Assembly (NCBI RefSeq): GCF_013141715.1
Contig: NZ_WHOA01000009.1
Location: 46,812 to 110,811, forward strand
Length of the DNA stretch: 64,000 bases
From: Paenibacillus phytorum
GTDB lineage: Bacteria; Bacillota; Bacilli; Paenibacillales; NBRC-103111
Reading direction: 5' to 3'
Below are positions 42,095-51,800 of the stretch, piece by piece. The notes below the pieces were generated by a model that searched no databases, was not told the DNA's origin, and was given only the letters and a program-made list of their open reading frames with translations. The stretch's first letter is position 1. Every line of letters begins with the position of its first letter. Position numbers and translations under genes: made by a program.

Positions 42095-43690
42095 TTACAA
42101 ATATCGATACCCTTGTTCGGTTAAAAAAGCTTCAAAATCAGGTGAAACCGTCATCTGGGTAAAAAGAACATTTGCTTGGTCAAACTTCATCTGCTGGAAT
42201 GTCTCATCCCCAAGCTTTTCTTTGATCTTTGCCATCTCTTCAACTTGAATCTGTTGAAATAGTTCTGCCGTTACTTTGCGCCCGTCATCCAAAATTCCGA
42301 GTGGGTGATGGATCCACTGCCAAAGCTGCGCACGTGATATTTCCGCAGTGGCCACGTCTTCCATCAAGTTGTTGATCGGTACAGCACCGAAACCACGCAG
42401 CCAAGCTTCCAAATACTGAATGCCGACGCTGACGTTCGTCCGTATCCCGTTCTCAGTTATCGGCCCCAGTGGCACTTCTAACAATTGTTCAGCGGTAATT
42501 TTGGTATCAGAAAGCTGCTTGTCAATTTGATTAGCTGACGGCATATACGCATCGAATATTGCTTTTGCCACAGGGACTAATCCGGGATGAGCCACCCATG
42601 TGCCATCGTGACCATTTCTTACCTCGCGCAGCTTATCTGCTTTTACTTTCGCCATCGCTTCTTCATTCGCCTCCGGATCATTCCTCACCGGAATTTGTGC
42701 AGCCATGCCTCCGATGCAAGGCGCATTCCGCTTATGACAAGTTTGGATGGCGAGCAGCGAATAAGCTTTCATGAACGGCGATTCCATCGTAACGAGCGCT
42801 CGATCGGGAACGATGACATGCGGCTGCTTCTGCAGCTTTTTAATATAACTGAAGATATAATCCCAACGCCCGCAATTCAGGCCTACGCTGTGCTCGCGAA
42901 GTTCATACAATATTTCGTCCATTTCAAAGGCAGCGACGATCGTCTCGATAAGCACCGTGGCTTTAATCGTACCTTGCGGAATGCCAAGCTCCTGCTGAGC
43001 AAATAGGAACACTTCATTCCAAAGACGCGCCTCGATATGGCTCTCAAGTTTAGGCAAGTAAAAATAAGGTCCGCTTCCTTGCTGAATCTGTGTCTTTGCA
43101 TTGTGGAAAAAGAATAGGCCAAAATCAAATAACGAACCTGAAACAGGGTGCCCATCAACCTGCATATGTTTCTCTTCCAAGTGCCAACCGCGAGGACGAA
43201 CTTTGAGTACTGCCGTCTGAGTTTGAAGATTGTAACTTTTCCCTTCCTGACTGGTGAAAGCGATCGTTCGACGAACAGCATCGTACAAATTCACTTGACC
43301 TTCGATCGTATTGTTCCACGTTGGCGAGTTAGCGTCCTCGAAGTCTGCCATGTAGACGTAAGCGCCAGAATTGAACGCGTTAATGACCATCTTACGGTCG
43401 CCAGCTGGACCTGTTATCTCAACGCGTCTGTCTTGCAAATCCGCAGGGATCGGCGCAATGGTCCAATCGCTGCTGCGTATCCTTGCAGTTACTGGTAAAA
43501 AGCCCGGCAGCTCACCTGCATCAATACGACTCTGCCTCAGGTTGCGCTCCTGCAAAAGCTCTAGGCGTTTTGCTCCAAATGTACGCTCAAGATGTGCTAC
43601 GAATGCTAATGCTTCCGGCGTGAGAATCTTCTGCCCCTCCGAAGAAGTCGGTTCGATTTCAATTCCCCTTAGCATGGTTTGATCGATCAA
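42095..43690 (-). CDS. aceB: Malate synthase A
   Basis: About 531 aa, close to the usual size of the A isoform. It condenses glyoxylate and acetyl-CoA to malate, the second glyoxylate-shunt step. Recognisable stretches are [40 protein letters not shown] and [14 protein letters not shown]; the last two surround the substrate-binding Arg and metal-binding acidic residues. I prefer the TTG at 43690, nine bases after AAGGAG, over the ATG at 43699, which directly abuts it. It lies 24 bp after aceA, which is broken, so AceB may now work only on glyoxylate from other sources. Confidence 0.92.
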   Translation of the reverse strand: MIDQTMLRGIEIEPTSSEGQKILTPEALAFVAHLERTFGAKRLELLQERNLRQSRIDAGELPGFLPVTARIRSSDWTIAPIPADLQDRRVEITGPAGDRKMVINAFNSGAYVYMADFEDANSPTWNNTIEGQVNLYDAVRRTIAFTSQEGKSYNLQTQTAVLKVRPRGWHLEEKHMQVDGHPVSGSLFDFGLFFFHNAKTQIQQGSGPYFYLPKLESHIEARLWNEVFLFAQQELGIPQGTIKATVLIETIVAAFEMDEILYELREHSVGLNCGRWDYIFSYIKKLQKQPHVIVPDRALVTMESPFMKAYSLLAIQTCHKRNAPCIGGMAAQIPVRNDPEANEEAMAKVKADKLREVRNGHDGTWVAHPGLVPVAKAIFDAYMPSANQIDKQLSDTKITAEQLLEVPLGPITENGIRTNVSVGIQYLEAWLRGFGAVPINNLMEDVATAEISRAQLWQWIHHPLGILDDGRKVTAELFQQIQVEEMAKIKEKLGDETFQQMKFDQANVLFTQMTVSPDFEAFLTEQGYRYL

Positions 43691-43714
43691 TATCCTCATC
43701 TCCTTGCATTGCTA

Positions 43715-44952
43715 TTAAGAAGCAAATTGTTCCTCTTCTGTGGAGCCGGAAAGCGCAGTAGTGGAAGTAGTACCACCCGTAATAACTTGTGAAACTTCAT
43801 CGAAATAGCCCGTTCCTACTTCACGCTGATGGCGTGTCGCTTCATAACCGCGAGTTTCGCTAGCGAATTCCGTTTGTTGGAACTGAGAGTAAGCAGCCAT
43901 GCCACGATCTCTATAATCGTGAGCGAGTTCAAACATGCTGTGATTCAAAGCATGGAAGCCTGCCAATGTCACGAACTGGAACTTATAACCGAGCTTACCT
44001 AGCTCTTGTTGAAATTTCGCAATCGTAGGTTCATCTAATTTCTTCTTCCAGTTAAATGAGGGAGAGCAGTTATATGCAAGCAGTTTGCCAGGAAATTTCT
44101 CATGAATCGCTTCGGCAAAACGTCTTGCTTCCTCCAAGTTTGGCTCCGAGGTTTCACACCAGACCATATCCGCATAAGGTGCATAAGCCAGACCGCGTGA
44201 GATCGCTTGATCCAAGCCTGCATGTACATAAAAGAATCCTTCGGGTGAGCGTTCGCCAGTAAGGAACGGTCGATCATTCTCGTCAATGTCGCTCGTCAGA
44301 AGACTTGCTGCATTCGCATCAGTTCGAGCGATTAGCACCGTCTCCACGCCCATCACATCGGCTGCCAGCCTTGCTGCGATAAGATTTTTTACGGCTTGCT
44401 GCGTTGGCAGCAGCACTTTGCCGCCCAAATGGCCGCATTTCTTTTCGGAGGAGAGCTGATCCTCGAAATGGACAGCAGCGGCTCCTGCCTCAATCATGCC
44501 CTTCATCAGCTCGAACACATTAAGCGGTCCTCCGAAACCAGCTTCCGCGTCTGCCACAATGGGGAGAAAGAAGTCAATGCTTCCCTTGCCTTCCGCATGC
44601 TGGATCTGATCGGCACGCTGTTAGCTGGGTAAAGACTTTGATCGGGATACATATGACCGGATAAGTTCGCATCGGCGGCAACTTGCCAACCGCTCAAATA
44701 AATCGCTTTAAGTCCTGCTTTCGCTTGCTGCACAGCTTGATTTCCCGTTAGAGCGCCTAGTGCAGGTACAAAGTCTTCTTCGTTAACTCGTTTCCAGAAT
44801 TTGCGAGCTCCTTGCTCAGCCAGTGTCTGTTCAATAATTACGGAGCCACGAAGGCGAAGCACATCCTCAACCGAATAAGGCCGAGACACCCCTTCGAATC
44901 GTTTGGAATTCCAGCTTGCTTGCAGTTGTTCACTTTGACTTTGTTTACTCAT
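43715..44952 (-). pseudogene. aceA: Isocitrate lyase, inactivated by an internal ~40-bp deletion and frameshift
   Basis: Two frames reconstruct isocitrate lyase. The 5' frame (start 44952, MSKQSQ) runs through [26 protein letters not shown] and [14 protein letters not shown]. The 3' frame picks up at [17 protein letters not shown] and continues through [10 protein letters not shown], the catalytic [17 protein letters not shown] and the C-terminal [15 protein letters not shown]. In homologues about 13 residues (AVV..RINN....RA) lie between NSVP and DQIQ; here they are missing and the frame shifts at 44612/44613. Removal of about 40 nt between CGTGCC repeats would explain it. The gene should be non-functional. 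Confidence 0.85.
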
Positions 44953-44985
44953 GATCCTATGCACTCCTTTATTGGGTTTTGTTTT

Positions 44986-45153
44986 TTAAAAGGATACGTC
45001 TAGAAATCCGCTGCCGCCGCAAATCGGACAAGTGTTGGGCCAGAGTACACGATCCTGACCAAAATGGATGGACGACCCCTCTTTGTGAAAGTGCTCATCT
45101 GTGCTTCTCATTTCCTCTAAATCTCCATTACCTTGGCATGTTGGACAATCCAT
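44986..45153 (-). CDS. Small zinc-ribbon/DnaJ-like CxxC protein
   Basis: 55 aa with two CxxCxGxG-type knuckles, CPTCQGNG at the N-terminus and CPICGGSG at the C-terminus, as in DnaJ-type zinc fingers. GGAGG precedes the ATG at 45153. It is the first gene of the aceA-aceB transcript (33 bp before aceA). It probably binds one zinc ion; its role with the glyoxylate enzymes is unknown. Confidence 0.7.
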   Translation of the reverse strand: MDCPTCQGNGDLEEMRSTDEHFHKEGSSIHFGQDRVLWPNTCPICGGSGFLDVSF

Positions 45154-45171
45154 TGTTGTTTCCTCCTCCAA

Positions 45172-45243
45172 TGTATTAATACAGTTTTATTTTTGTTATA
45201 TAATATATAACATACTGCAGAATAATGTTCAATACAGTTTTAT
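45172..45243 (-). promoter_or_regulatory. Promoter region of the aceA-aceB operon with palindromes
   Basis: Minus strand TTGAAC (45232-45227), 17 bp, TATATA (45209-45204). A perfect 19-bp palindrome, TGTTATATA-A-TATATAACA (45194-45212), covers the -10. The 13-mer AATACAGTTTTAT flanks it on both sides (45178-45190 and 45231-45243), and TGTATTAATACA (45172-45183) is a further palindrome in the leader. The gene 400 bp upstream has related sites. Confidence 0.6.
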
Positions 45244-45277
45244 AAAATTAATTATTTATATTAATTTACTATAACAA

Positions 45278-45308
45278 TAAAAAGCCTACCGAAACCTCGG
45301 TAGGCTTT
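45278..45308 (-). terminator. Terminator of the 65-aa hypothetical gene
   Basis: Perfect stem AAAGCCTACCGA/TCGGTAGGCTTT with TTTTTATT on the minus strand; it may also act on the plus strand. Confidence 0.88.
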
Positions 45309-45340
45309 CATTTCATTATATAAGTTGCGCAGTCCGCCAA

Positions 45341-45538
45341 TTATCCCACTTCCACATCATTATCAAAGGCATAGTACAGTGTCAAAGACAATGGAGACAA
45401 TGGGTACAGAGCAGTTTCACCGCATTCATCGTGTTCCTTATGAACTTCTTGTTTTGCAACAGACCGCTGAAAATCATAAGCGCGAAGGTTCGTGAATTTC
45501 CTTCTTTCAAACTCCATCGATGATGCCAAACTACTCAT
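45341..45538 (-). CDS. Hypothetical 65-aa protein
   Basis: Soluble, charged in the middle (FERRKFTNLRAYDFQR, KQEVHKEHDE) with an acidic C-terminus. The ATG at 45538 has GGGAGAG at good spacing. It has its own terminator and a promoter region with TGTACCAATACA (45569-45580) and TGTTATATAACA (45654-45665). These resemble sites before the aceA operon, so the two units may be co-regulated. No family recognised. Confidence 0.5.
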   Translation of the reverse strand: MSSLASSMEFERRKFTNLRAYDFQRSVAKQEVHKEHDECGETALYPLSPLSLTLYYAFDNDVEVG

Positions 45539-45664
45539 AACCATCTCTCCCTTCAACATATGAACCATTGTACCAATACAGATCGTGTTTATATATTATA
45601 TTGTATAACTAAACAAAACATTTATGCAATAACAATTTTAAAATATTTTAAATGTTATATAACA

Positions 45665-45698
45665 AAAAGAAACAGAGTGGATGAATCCACTCTGTTTT
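45665..45698. terminator. Bidirectional terminator-like hairpin
   Basis: Perfect stem AACAGAGTGGAT/ATCCACTCTGTT with a 2-nt loop and T-rich tails on both strands. It lies 165 bp after the HAD-hydrolase stop and upstream of the 65-aa gene. The rest of 45569-45863 shows no ORF with an RBS. Confidence 0.7.
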
Positions 45699-45863
45699 CC
45701 TGACATTACTTACAATAGCAGAAAATATAACCCCAAGATAAACACTTCATGATCACTAACAAAAATCAAATTAGAGGCGTAAATCCAGTAGAAATGAATA
45801 GAGGGACATTGAACCAAGACAATTCCATCCAGGTGCGCAACCCCCTCCGAATTTCCATACTAT

Positions 45864-46508
45864 TTACAGTAAATTTTCAACCTTAATCTCACTAATTTCA
45901 TGGATAATGAAATCCGCTTTTGACAAATCCTGATGGCCCGAGTTCTCATTGACATAGCCAAAACAAGTCATGCCCGCAGCTTTGGCGGCAGTAACACCAT
46001 GTTTAGCATCCTCAACAACAACACAATTTTTAGGATCAACACCTAGCAAGGAGGCTGCTTCCAAGTATACATCAGGAGCCGGTTTGCCTTGATTGACTTC
46101 CTCGCCACTCACCACGCAATCAAAATAACTAGCAAGATCGAACTTTTTCAACACTTCCTCAATAAAAACCCTAGGTGACGAAGATGCGATTCCAATTGGA
46201 AGTTGATTGTTTTTTAGAGAAGTAAGCAGCTCTCTAATTCCCTCAATAGGTTCGATTTGAATCCCTTGTAAAAGCGTTATTTTAGAGGAAAGTTGATGTT
46301 CGATGATCTCGGCAACCGTCTGCTGGAGCTGATGTTCTTCTTTAATAACCTTCCACATCTCAGGGTTCGTCATCCCCACGAATTTCTCCAACTCTTCCTT
46401 CGTGATCGCCTTACCGAAATGTTTCATCGTTTGTACGTCTACATCAAAATGGATCGGTTCGCTATCAATGATAACGCCGTCCATGTCGAAAATGAATGCT
46501 TTTAGCAT
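45864..46508 (-). CDS. HAD-superfamily hydrolase (beta-phosphoglucomutase-like)
   Basis: 214-aa subfamily IA HAD protein. Motif I is FDMDGVIID (nucleophile and acid Asp), motif II SSSPR, motif III with GKPAPDVYL, and motif IV VVVEDAKHG. A helical cap follows motif I. Candidates are a sugar-phosphate phosphatase or beta-phosphoglucomutase; the Thr-Ser residues distinguishing these could not be assigned. Start at the ATG behind AAGGAG. Single-gene unit. Confidence 0.87.
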   Translation of the reverse strand: MLKAFIFDMDGVIIDSEPIHFDVDVQTMKHFGKAITKEELEKFVGMTNPEMWKVIKEEHQLQQTVAEIIEHQLSSKITLLQGIQIEPIEGIRELLTSLKNNQLPIGIASSSPRVFIEEVLKKFDLASYFDCVVSGEEVNQGKPAPDVYLEAASLLGVDPKNCVVVEDAKHGVTAAKAAGMTCFGYVNENSGHQDLSKADFIIHEISEIKVENLL

Positions 46509-46632
46509 CTGTTGTGTCTCCTTTGTTATTAGATTCCCTCAATTTACATATTAATTGAATCTTTCGTTATAATCGAATGTCATTGCTCAGTTGAGGTTGC
46601 AGGATGAATGAATCCCTATTCTCGGTTGAATG

Positions 46633-46821
46633 ATGTTGTAAAAAATGCAACAATTGCTGCTTGAATCTCACCTCAAACACTTCATTGTTGCATCATGTAC
46701 AACAAAATGGTCCTATTCAGACCATTTTGTAACAAATGAGTTCAAAATGTTGTACAAGCTGCAACTTCAAGTTGCAAAATAGCCTTTTGGCGTGTTAATT
46801 GTTGTAGAAAAGGCAATATTG
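46633..46821. repeat. Second cluster of TTGTTGYA inverted repeats
   Basis: Palindromes of the family seen at 14.1-14.3 kb: ATGTTGTA-N5-TGCAACAAT (46633-46654), ATTGTTGCA-N5-TGTACAACA (about 46684-46704), ATGTTGTA-CAAGC-TGCAACTT (46748-46768) and a decayed copy at 46797-46821. Between them AAAATGGTC/GACCATTTT (about 46705-46729) and TGCAACTT/AAGTTGCA (about 46761-46777) form further hairpins. The cluster fills the gap between the YesN-type gene and the HAD gene. Confidence 0.8.
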
Positions 46822-46862
46822 GTATCCACTATAGCCCATCTGCCCTCACGAGAGCTGAATGA

Positions 46863-48509
46863 CTACTCTCTCCCCAAGCTCTCCCGATATGCCTTAGGGC
46901 TAAAACCCGTCATTTTCTTGAAAATGCGGCTGAAATGCTCGGGGTTGAGGTATCCGATTTTCTCCGAGATATCAGAAATTTTGATCCCTAGTTCGAGCAG
47001 CTGCTTCGCCTCTTCGATACGCAGCTTTGTCAAATAGTGGATGAAATTGCAGCCAACTTCTTTGACGAACTGCTTGCTCAAGTAGCTTTCGCTCACGCCC
47101 ACCATTTCACTGATGAGCGACTGATTAATTTCCTCACGATAATGCAAATCGAGGAATTTCTTTGCATTAGCAATTGAAGGACTAAAACGCGCTGCGTTCA
47201 CAAGGCTTTTCCCGTGAATAGCTGAATGAGCACGCTGTAATAGCTGTCTGACATACTGCTGTGTTTCCTCCAGTGTCTCCATCTGTTTGATTTCATCAAA
47301 TGGATTGTGAGAAGTAGGCTGTATCTCCTCCAAGCGTATGCCTTTAGCATAAAGAACAGCGCCGAGCTCCCATAACATATCGACGAAGAAAGCTCGCACT
47401 CTGTCAGGCAACTCCTGCCTCGCATCATACATTCGCTTCTCCAATTGCTCATACTCACGAACCCACTGTCTTTCGTCAGGTTGCTTCAGCGCTTGAAGCA
47501 GTGTAAGCCTTCCAGCCTTCAATTCATCCCACAACTCGTGGCCCCCTGTGTCTTTCACACCGGATTCATGGGATGCCGATTCCCGATAAAACAGCTTCCC
47601 CAAACCGGCAAAATAACTTTTCGCTGCCAACTGCTTGGCCTGCTGGTATAAGCGAGGCCACTGCCTACAGCCATTTGCCAAATCGCTTATGCCTACCGAA
47701 ATAGAGGCGTTCACATATTGCAGCAGACGAGTCTGAATCATCGTCAGTGCGCTATGAATGTGGGCACGAATCGCCGATTCGCTTCGATCGTGCGGGAACG
47801 CGCACAATAAGACGTATTCGCCTGCTTCCCGTCGAACAATTTCATGCAAAATGGACATTTCATGAAGTACCGTTTGGATCGTTTGTTGGATGAAACTATG
47901 CAGCTTAGTCGTGTCGATACCTTGTGCTATTTGAATGATAATCGCCATCTCGTTCGTTTCATTTAACACACCATCCGCTGATAACAGCCATTCTTCGAAC
48001 GACTCTACGTCTTCCTTTGGATCGAAGTCTAGAAGCTTCTGTAATAACGCATCCTTATCCGATTGTTGGACTAGCTGCTTGTCTGCATGTTCAATCGCCT
48101 CTGTCTTCGATACGCCACCTAATCGGACTAACTCCTCTACGGCTTTAGCGATAACCGGAACAATATGCTCCTCATCCATATCCACCTTGACGATGTAGTC
48201 AAGAGCGCCGAGAAGGAAAGCTTCCCTTACATAGCTGTAATCGCTATAGGCGCTAAGGATAATTGGAATCGGACGCTTCGTTAATGCTGGATCATTCAAT
48301 GCCTTTAATAACTCGATGCCGTTCATTCGCGGCATTTGGATATCGACTAGCAGCAAGTCGATGTCGCAACGGGCCTTAAGCAGCGCGAGACCTTCGACAC
48401 CGTCACCCGCTTCGCACACAATTTCAATATGGAGAGCTTGCCAATCGATCAAATGATGCAAGGCCAAACGAACTAACGGTTCATCATCAACGATCATCAT
48501 CTTGTACAT
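46863..48509 (-). CDS. YesN-type response regulator (REC + AraC HTH)
   Basis: 548 aa. The receiver domain has IVDDEP, the phospho-acceptor Asp in LLVDIQMPRMNG (about 55) and the conserved Lys in YIVKVD. A long middle domain typical of YesN follows. The C-terminal AraC double HTH reads ISEMVGVSESYLSKQF and ISEKIGYLNPEHFSRIF, with FSPKAYR at the end. The partner YesM-type histidine kinase is not in the window. It is the gene after the GH101 gene on the same strand and is a candidate regulator of the GH101/GH95 pair. Start at the ATG behind GAGGGG. Confidence 0.9.
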   Translation of the reverse strand: MYKMMIVDDEPLVRLALHHLIDWQALHIEIVCEAGDGVEGLALLKARCDIDLLLVDIQMPRMNGIELLKALNDPALTKRPIPIILSAYSDYSYVREAFLLGALDYIVKVDMDEEHIVPVIAKAVEELVRLGGVSKTEAIEHADKQLVQQSDKDALLQKLLDFDPKEDVESFEEWLLSADGVLNETNEMAIIIQIAQGIDTTKLHSFIQQTIQTVLHEMSILHEIVRREAGEYVLLCAFPHDRSESAIRAHIHSALTMIQTRLLQYVNASISVGISDLANGCRQWPRLYQQAKQLAAKSYFAGLGKLFYRESASHESGVKDTGGHELWDELKAGRLTLLQALKQPDERQWVREYEQLEKRMYDARQELPDRVRAFFVDMLWELGAVLYAKGIRLEEIQPTSHNPFDEIKQMETLEETQQYVRQLLQRAHSAIHGKSLVNAARFSPSIANAKKFLDLHYREEINQSLISEMVGVSESYLSKQFVKEVGCNFIHYLTKLRIEEAKQLLELGIKISDISEKIGYLNPEHFSRIFKKMTGFSPKAYRESLGRE

Positions 48510-48627
48510 GATAGTTACCCCTCATATAGAAATTCGTCTGAAGTCTATCGTAATAAAAAGTATATATTACAGAACATTACTGAGCAATTGTCGTTTGTGT
48601 TTTAGACCTAACATAGCATAGTACATT

Positions 48628-48655
48628 TGGAAGCGCATTCACATGATTTATTTTG
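48628..48655. promoter_or_regulatory. cre-like element shared with the secreted GH95 gene
   Basis: TGGAAGCGCATTCA (48628-48641) fits the loose cre consensus TGNAANCGNWNNCA. It continues as ATGATTTATTTTG; the same 27-bp stretch with 4 differences lies at 59694-59720. It is 120 bp upstream of the YesN-type start. The rest of 48510-48895 holds only this site and terminators. Confidence 0.5.
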
Positions 48656-48705
48656 AATAAAAGATGATATTTTTGGTTGAGTTTAAAAAATGGGGAAAAG
48701 AAATT

Positions 48706-48736
48706 AAGCCAGGAAAAACTTACTCCTGGCTTAGTA
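48706..48736 (-). terminator. Possible second terminator downstream of GH101
   Basis: Stem TAAGCCAGG/CCTGGCTTA with an 11-nt loop and a T-rich tail (AATTTCTTTT) on the minus strand. Confidence 0.55.
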
Positions 48737-48823
48737 TCAAAACATTTCAATCAATTAAGGAAGTTGTTGCAGCTGGAACTTCTCGTTATGGTAATTGATT
48801 ACGATAGGTCTTCCGATTATCCG

Positions 48824-48857
48824 TAAAAACGGAGGATAGTAAAACTACCATCCTCCT
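48824..48857 (-). terminator. Terminator of the GH101 gene
   Basis: Minus-strand stem GGAGGATGGTAGT/ACTATCCTCC followed by GTTTTTA, 40 bp after the stop. Confidence 0.8.
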
Positions 48858-48895
48858 GAAGTATTCGTATTGCAAATGGGTTGCTTTTCTTTTTC

Positions 48896-51800
48896 TTAAT
48901 GATTTCCTGACTGATCATGAGGTACTGTGACGGTTACAGAAGTAACCGTTTTGTTGCCCGCTTTGTCGGTTGCCGTGTAGGTTATGGTATAGACGCGTCC
49001 TTTTTCTGCACGTAAACTAAATGAAGTGGCCGCAGTACCGATATTAGCCCCAATGTCACCTTGTCCGCTATCCGGTTGATCGACCGTAATGGAGGTTAAC
49101 ACCACTGATGTAACGCCTGATGCAGCATCGTTCGAATTCAGCGTGGCATTAATCGTCACCATTTTATGATTCGCCGGCCATATCGACGTTTTATCTAATT
49201 GAACGGTTAATATCGGAGCCGTTTTGTCAATCTTGAACTCGATGGTTTTGATCGGTTCTACATTGCCTGCTAGATCCGTGCTCCGATAACCGATCGTATA
49301 GTTCCCTTCACCAAAGGCAGGAATAGAACCGGTATAGGTGATCCAACCTCCGTTATTCACTTGGTACTCTGTTTTCGCCACGCCATATACATTGTCACTT
49401 ACAGAGAAGCTTACCGTTACATCTGACGTATACCATCCGTTGCTGCCATTAGGCGCAGCCGGGCTTAAAGATGCGACACTTACGGGCGCAATCTTATCGA
49501 TATTGCTTACAACAATGCTAGTTACATTGGATACGTTACCCACCGCATCCGTTCCTCTTGCATACACGGTTTCATTTACCGAAAGGACGACAGGTCCAGT
49601 GTACGCTGCCCATGTGCCGCTTGCGCCCACTTTGTATTCTTTCACCTTAGCGTCAGTTGGATAGCTGATCGTTACTGTGACACTTGTGTTGGTCGGTGCT
49701 GTAATATCTGCAGTTAACGTTGCATCTGCTAGTGGTGGAATTACGTTCGTTACCTGAATGCTCGCTGCCGAGGAGGCCGCCTTCGTTTCTATCCCTTTAT
49801 CATCGGACAGCGTTGCACTAGATACAGAAATCATTCCTGTCGTCGGTTGCAGGACCTCCTTCGCTTTGAAAGTCAGCTCCAGAACCTGCGCGTTGCCTGT
49901 AACCGCGTGCCCAGCCCCTTCACTCGCTACGATAAATCGAAGCTTGCCGGCCGTTTTCGAAACAGTCTCAACGAGAATGACGCCAGTGATCAATGACTTA
50001 GCCGATATGAACTCCATGATGGTCGGATCGTAGTCAACTTCGATATCTTGTGCATATACGCTTTGGGTTACATTACTTAACCCTAGTTGTACCTTGAATT
50101 CCTTACCCGACTGGACACTGCTAACCGTGGATAACGTAGTTGCCGCGTTTTGCAAAACGTCCCCTTGCTGAACTGTAATTTTGCTTACTGCATTAAAGCT
50201 GCCGTTGACCGTGGTCACGGTAACGTCCGCTGTTCCGGCCTTCAACCCGGTAACGATTGTCTTGCCGTCCTTGACTTCCACTTTGACAACGGTTCCATCG
50301 CTGCTCGACCAGCTTACATCCTTGTTCGTTGCATTAATCGGAAGCACAGTTGCAACCAACTCTGTGGTTTGCCCCTCTTTCAGGGTAGCCTGCGTCTTAT
50401 CTAATTGAACGCCAGTCACCGCTACCTCAGTCACGCTAGGTACACGAAATACATTGATCTCCGCAGCTGAAGCAAAACTGCCCACAGCCTCAATCGCTTC
50501 CAATCTCACATAAGATGCCGTTGTCTTCGCAAATACAATGCTTTTCTCACTGTCGTCACGAATCCAGGTGCCGCTGGCAGTCTGTGTGAAATTGTCCCCG
50601 TCGGTGCTTACGTACACGTTATATTTGGTGATCGTACCATTCCCCGCACCCGATCTCGGCGTGTATTTGATTTGATTCACCTCATAGCTGCCGCCAAGAT
50701 TCAGCGTAATCGACTCCGGTAAATGCGCAGGAGACCATTTCGTATGCCAAATCGTGGAAGAATCTCCATCGAGCGCGTTCACTGGGTCATCGCCCGGCTG
50801 GAAGCTCGACGCAGTTGCCGTCATGCTTGACTGCGGAATAAGCACATTAGGTTCAAATACTGTAACCTTGCTGGTTGCGGATAAATGGCTGCCGTCTTTC
50901 GTCGTCGCTGTAATGGTGGCCGTACCAGAATTAATTGCGGTTACTCTTCCTGTCTGGTCAACGGAAACGACCTCAGGTTTGTCGGAACTCCACTCCAGCG
51001 TCTTATTGAATGCATTGGCTGGTTCCACACGTGCATTGATTTGCGCAGTATTTCCTTTATTTACAGTTACTTCTTGTTCATTCATACTTATTTTGGTTAC
51101 AAGGACTCCTTCGACAGGCACGATAGGTCCTTTGTCATCGATTCGAATGTTGTCTACGACCAGAGTACCCGTTAATTCGGCCTGATTGTTATCAAAGTTT
51201 TTGATAATCGCTAGGTAAGCGTCTTTTGCTCCATCTGTTGGGAACGTTAAATCTAATGTGCCTCTTCCTGCATTTAATTTCTGGGAAGCAAGATCACGCA
51301 CCGTGCCATTCTCATTGACGCGCACAGCGACCGTGTACATATCTTGCATATCCGCATTATAATCCATCGTCAAATGGAACAGATTATCTTTCTTCAGTTG
51401 GAGCGTCTGCGGCAGTGTCCGCAACCATTCACCCGTCCCTTCCTCATTTGTTTTGAGTGAATATTTATCATCCAACACATACGATTTCACTTGATTGCCG
51501 TTCGTCTCCACCAGATGCGTCCGGACTGGTCCAAGCTTCGAATAGACAAATGGTCCCCATCCTTCATCGACGTTCTCAAAGTCCTCGAAAAATACGGAGT
51601 CTCCCTTCTCTGTCTTGGTCGGATTTTCCCAAACCCTCACATCGTCAAACGATACGGTTGCATTACCTTCTGCCACATTAAGGGCTAGTGTCGCCTTATC
51701 GCTTGCCGCATCGAACGATACTTTCAACCTTTGGAAGTTCGTATTGATATACTTGTGCTGCTGCGCCAAAAACTTATGATTCGTTTCTTCCAAACTGTTA

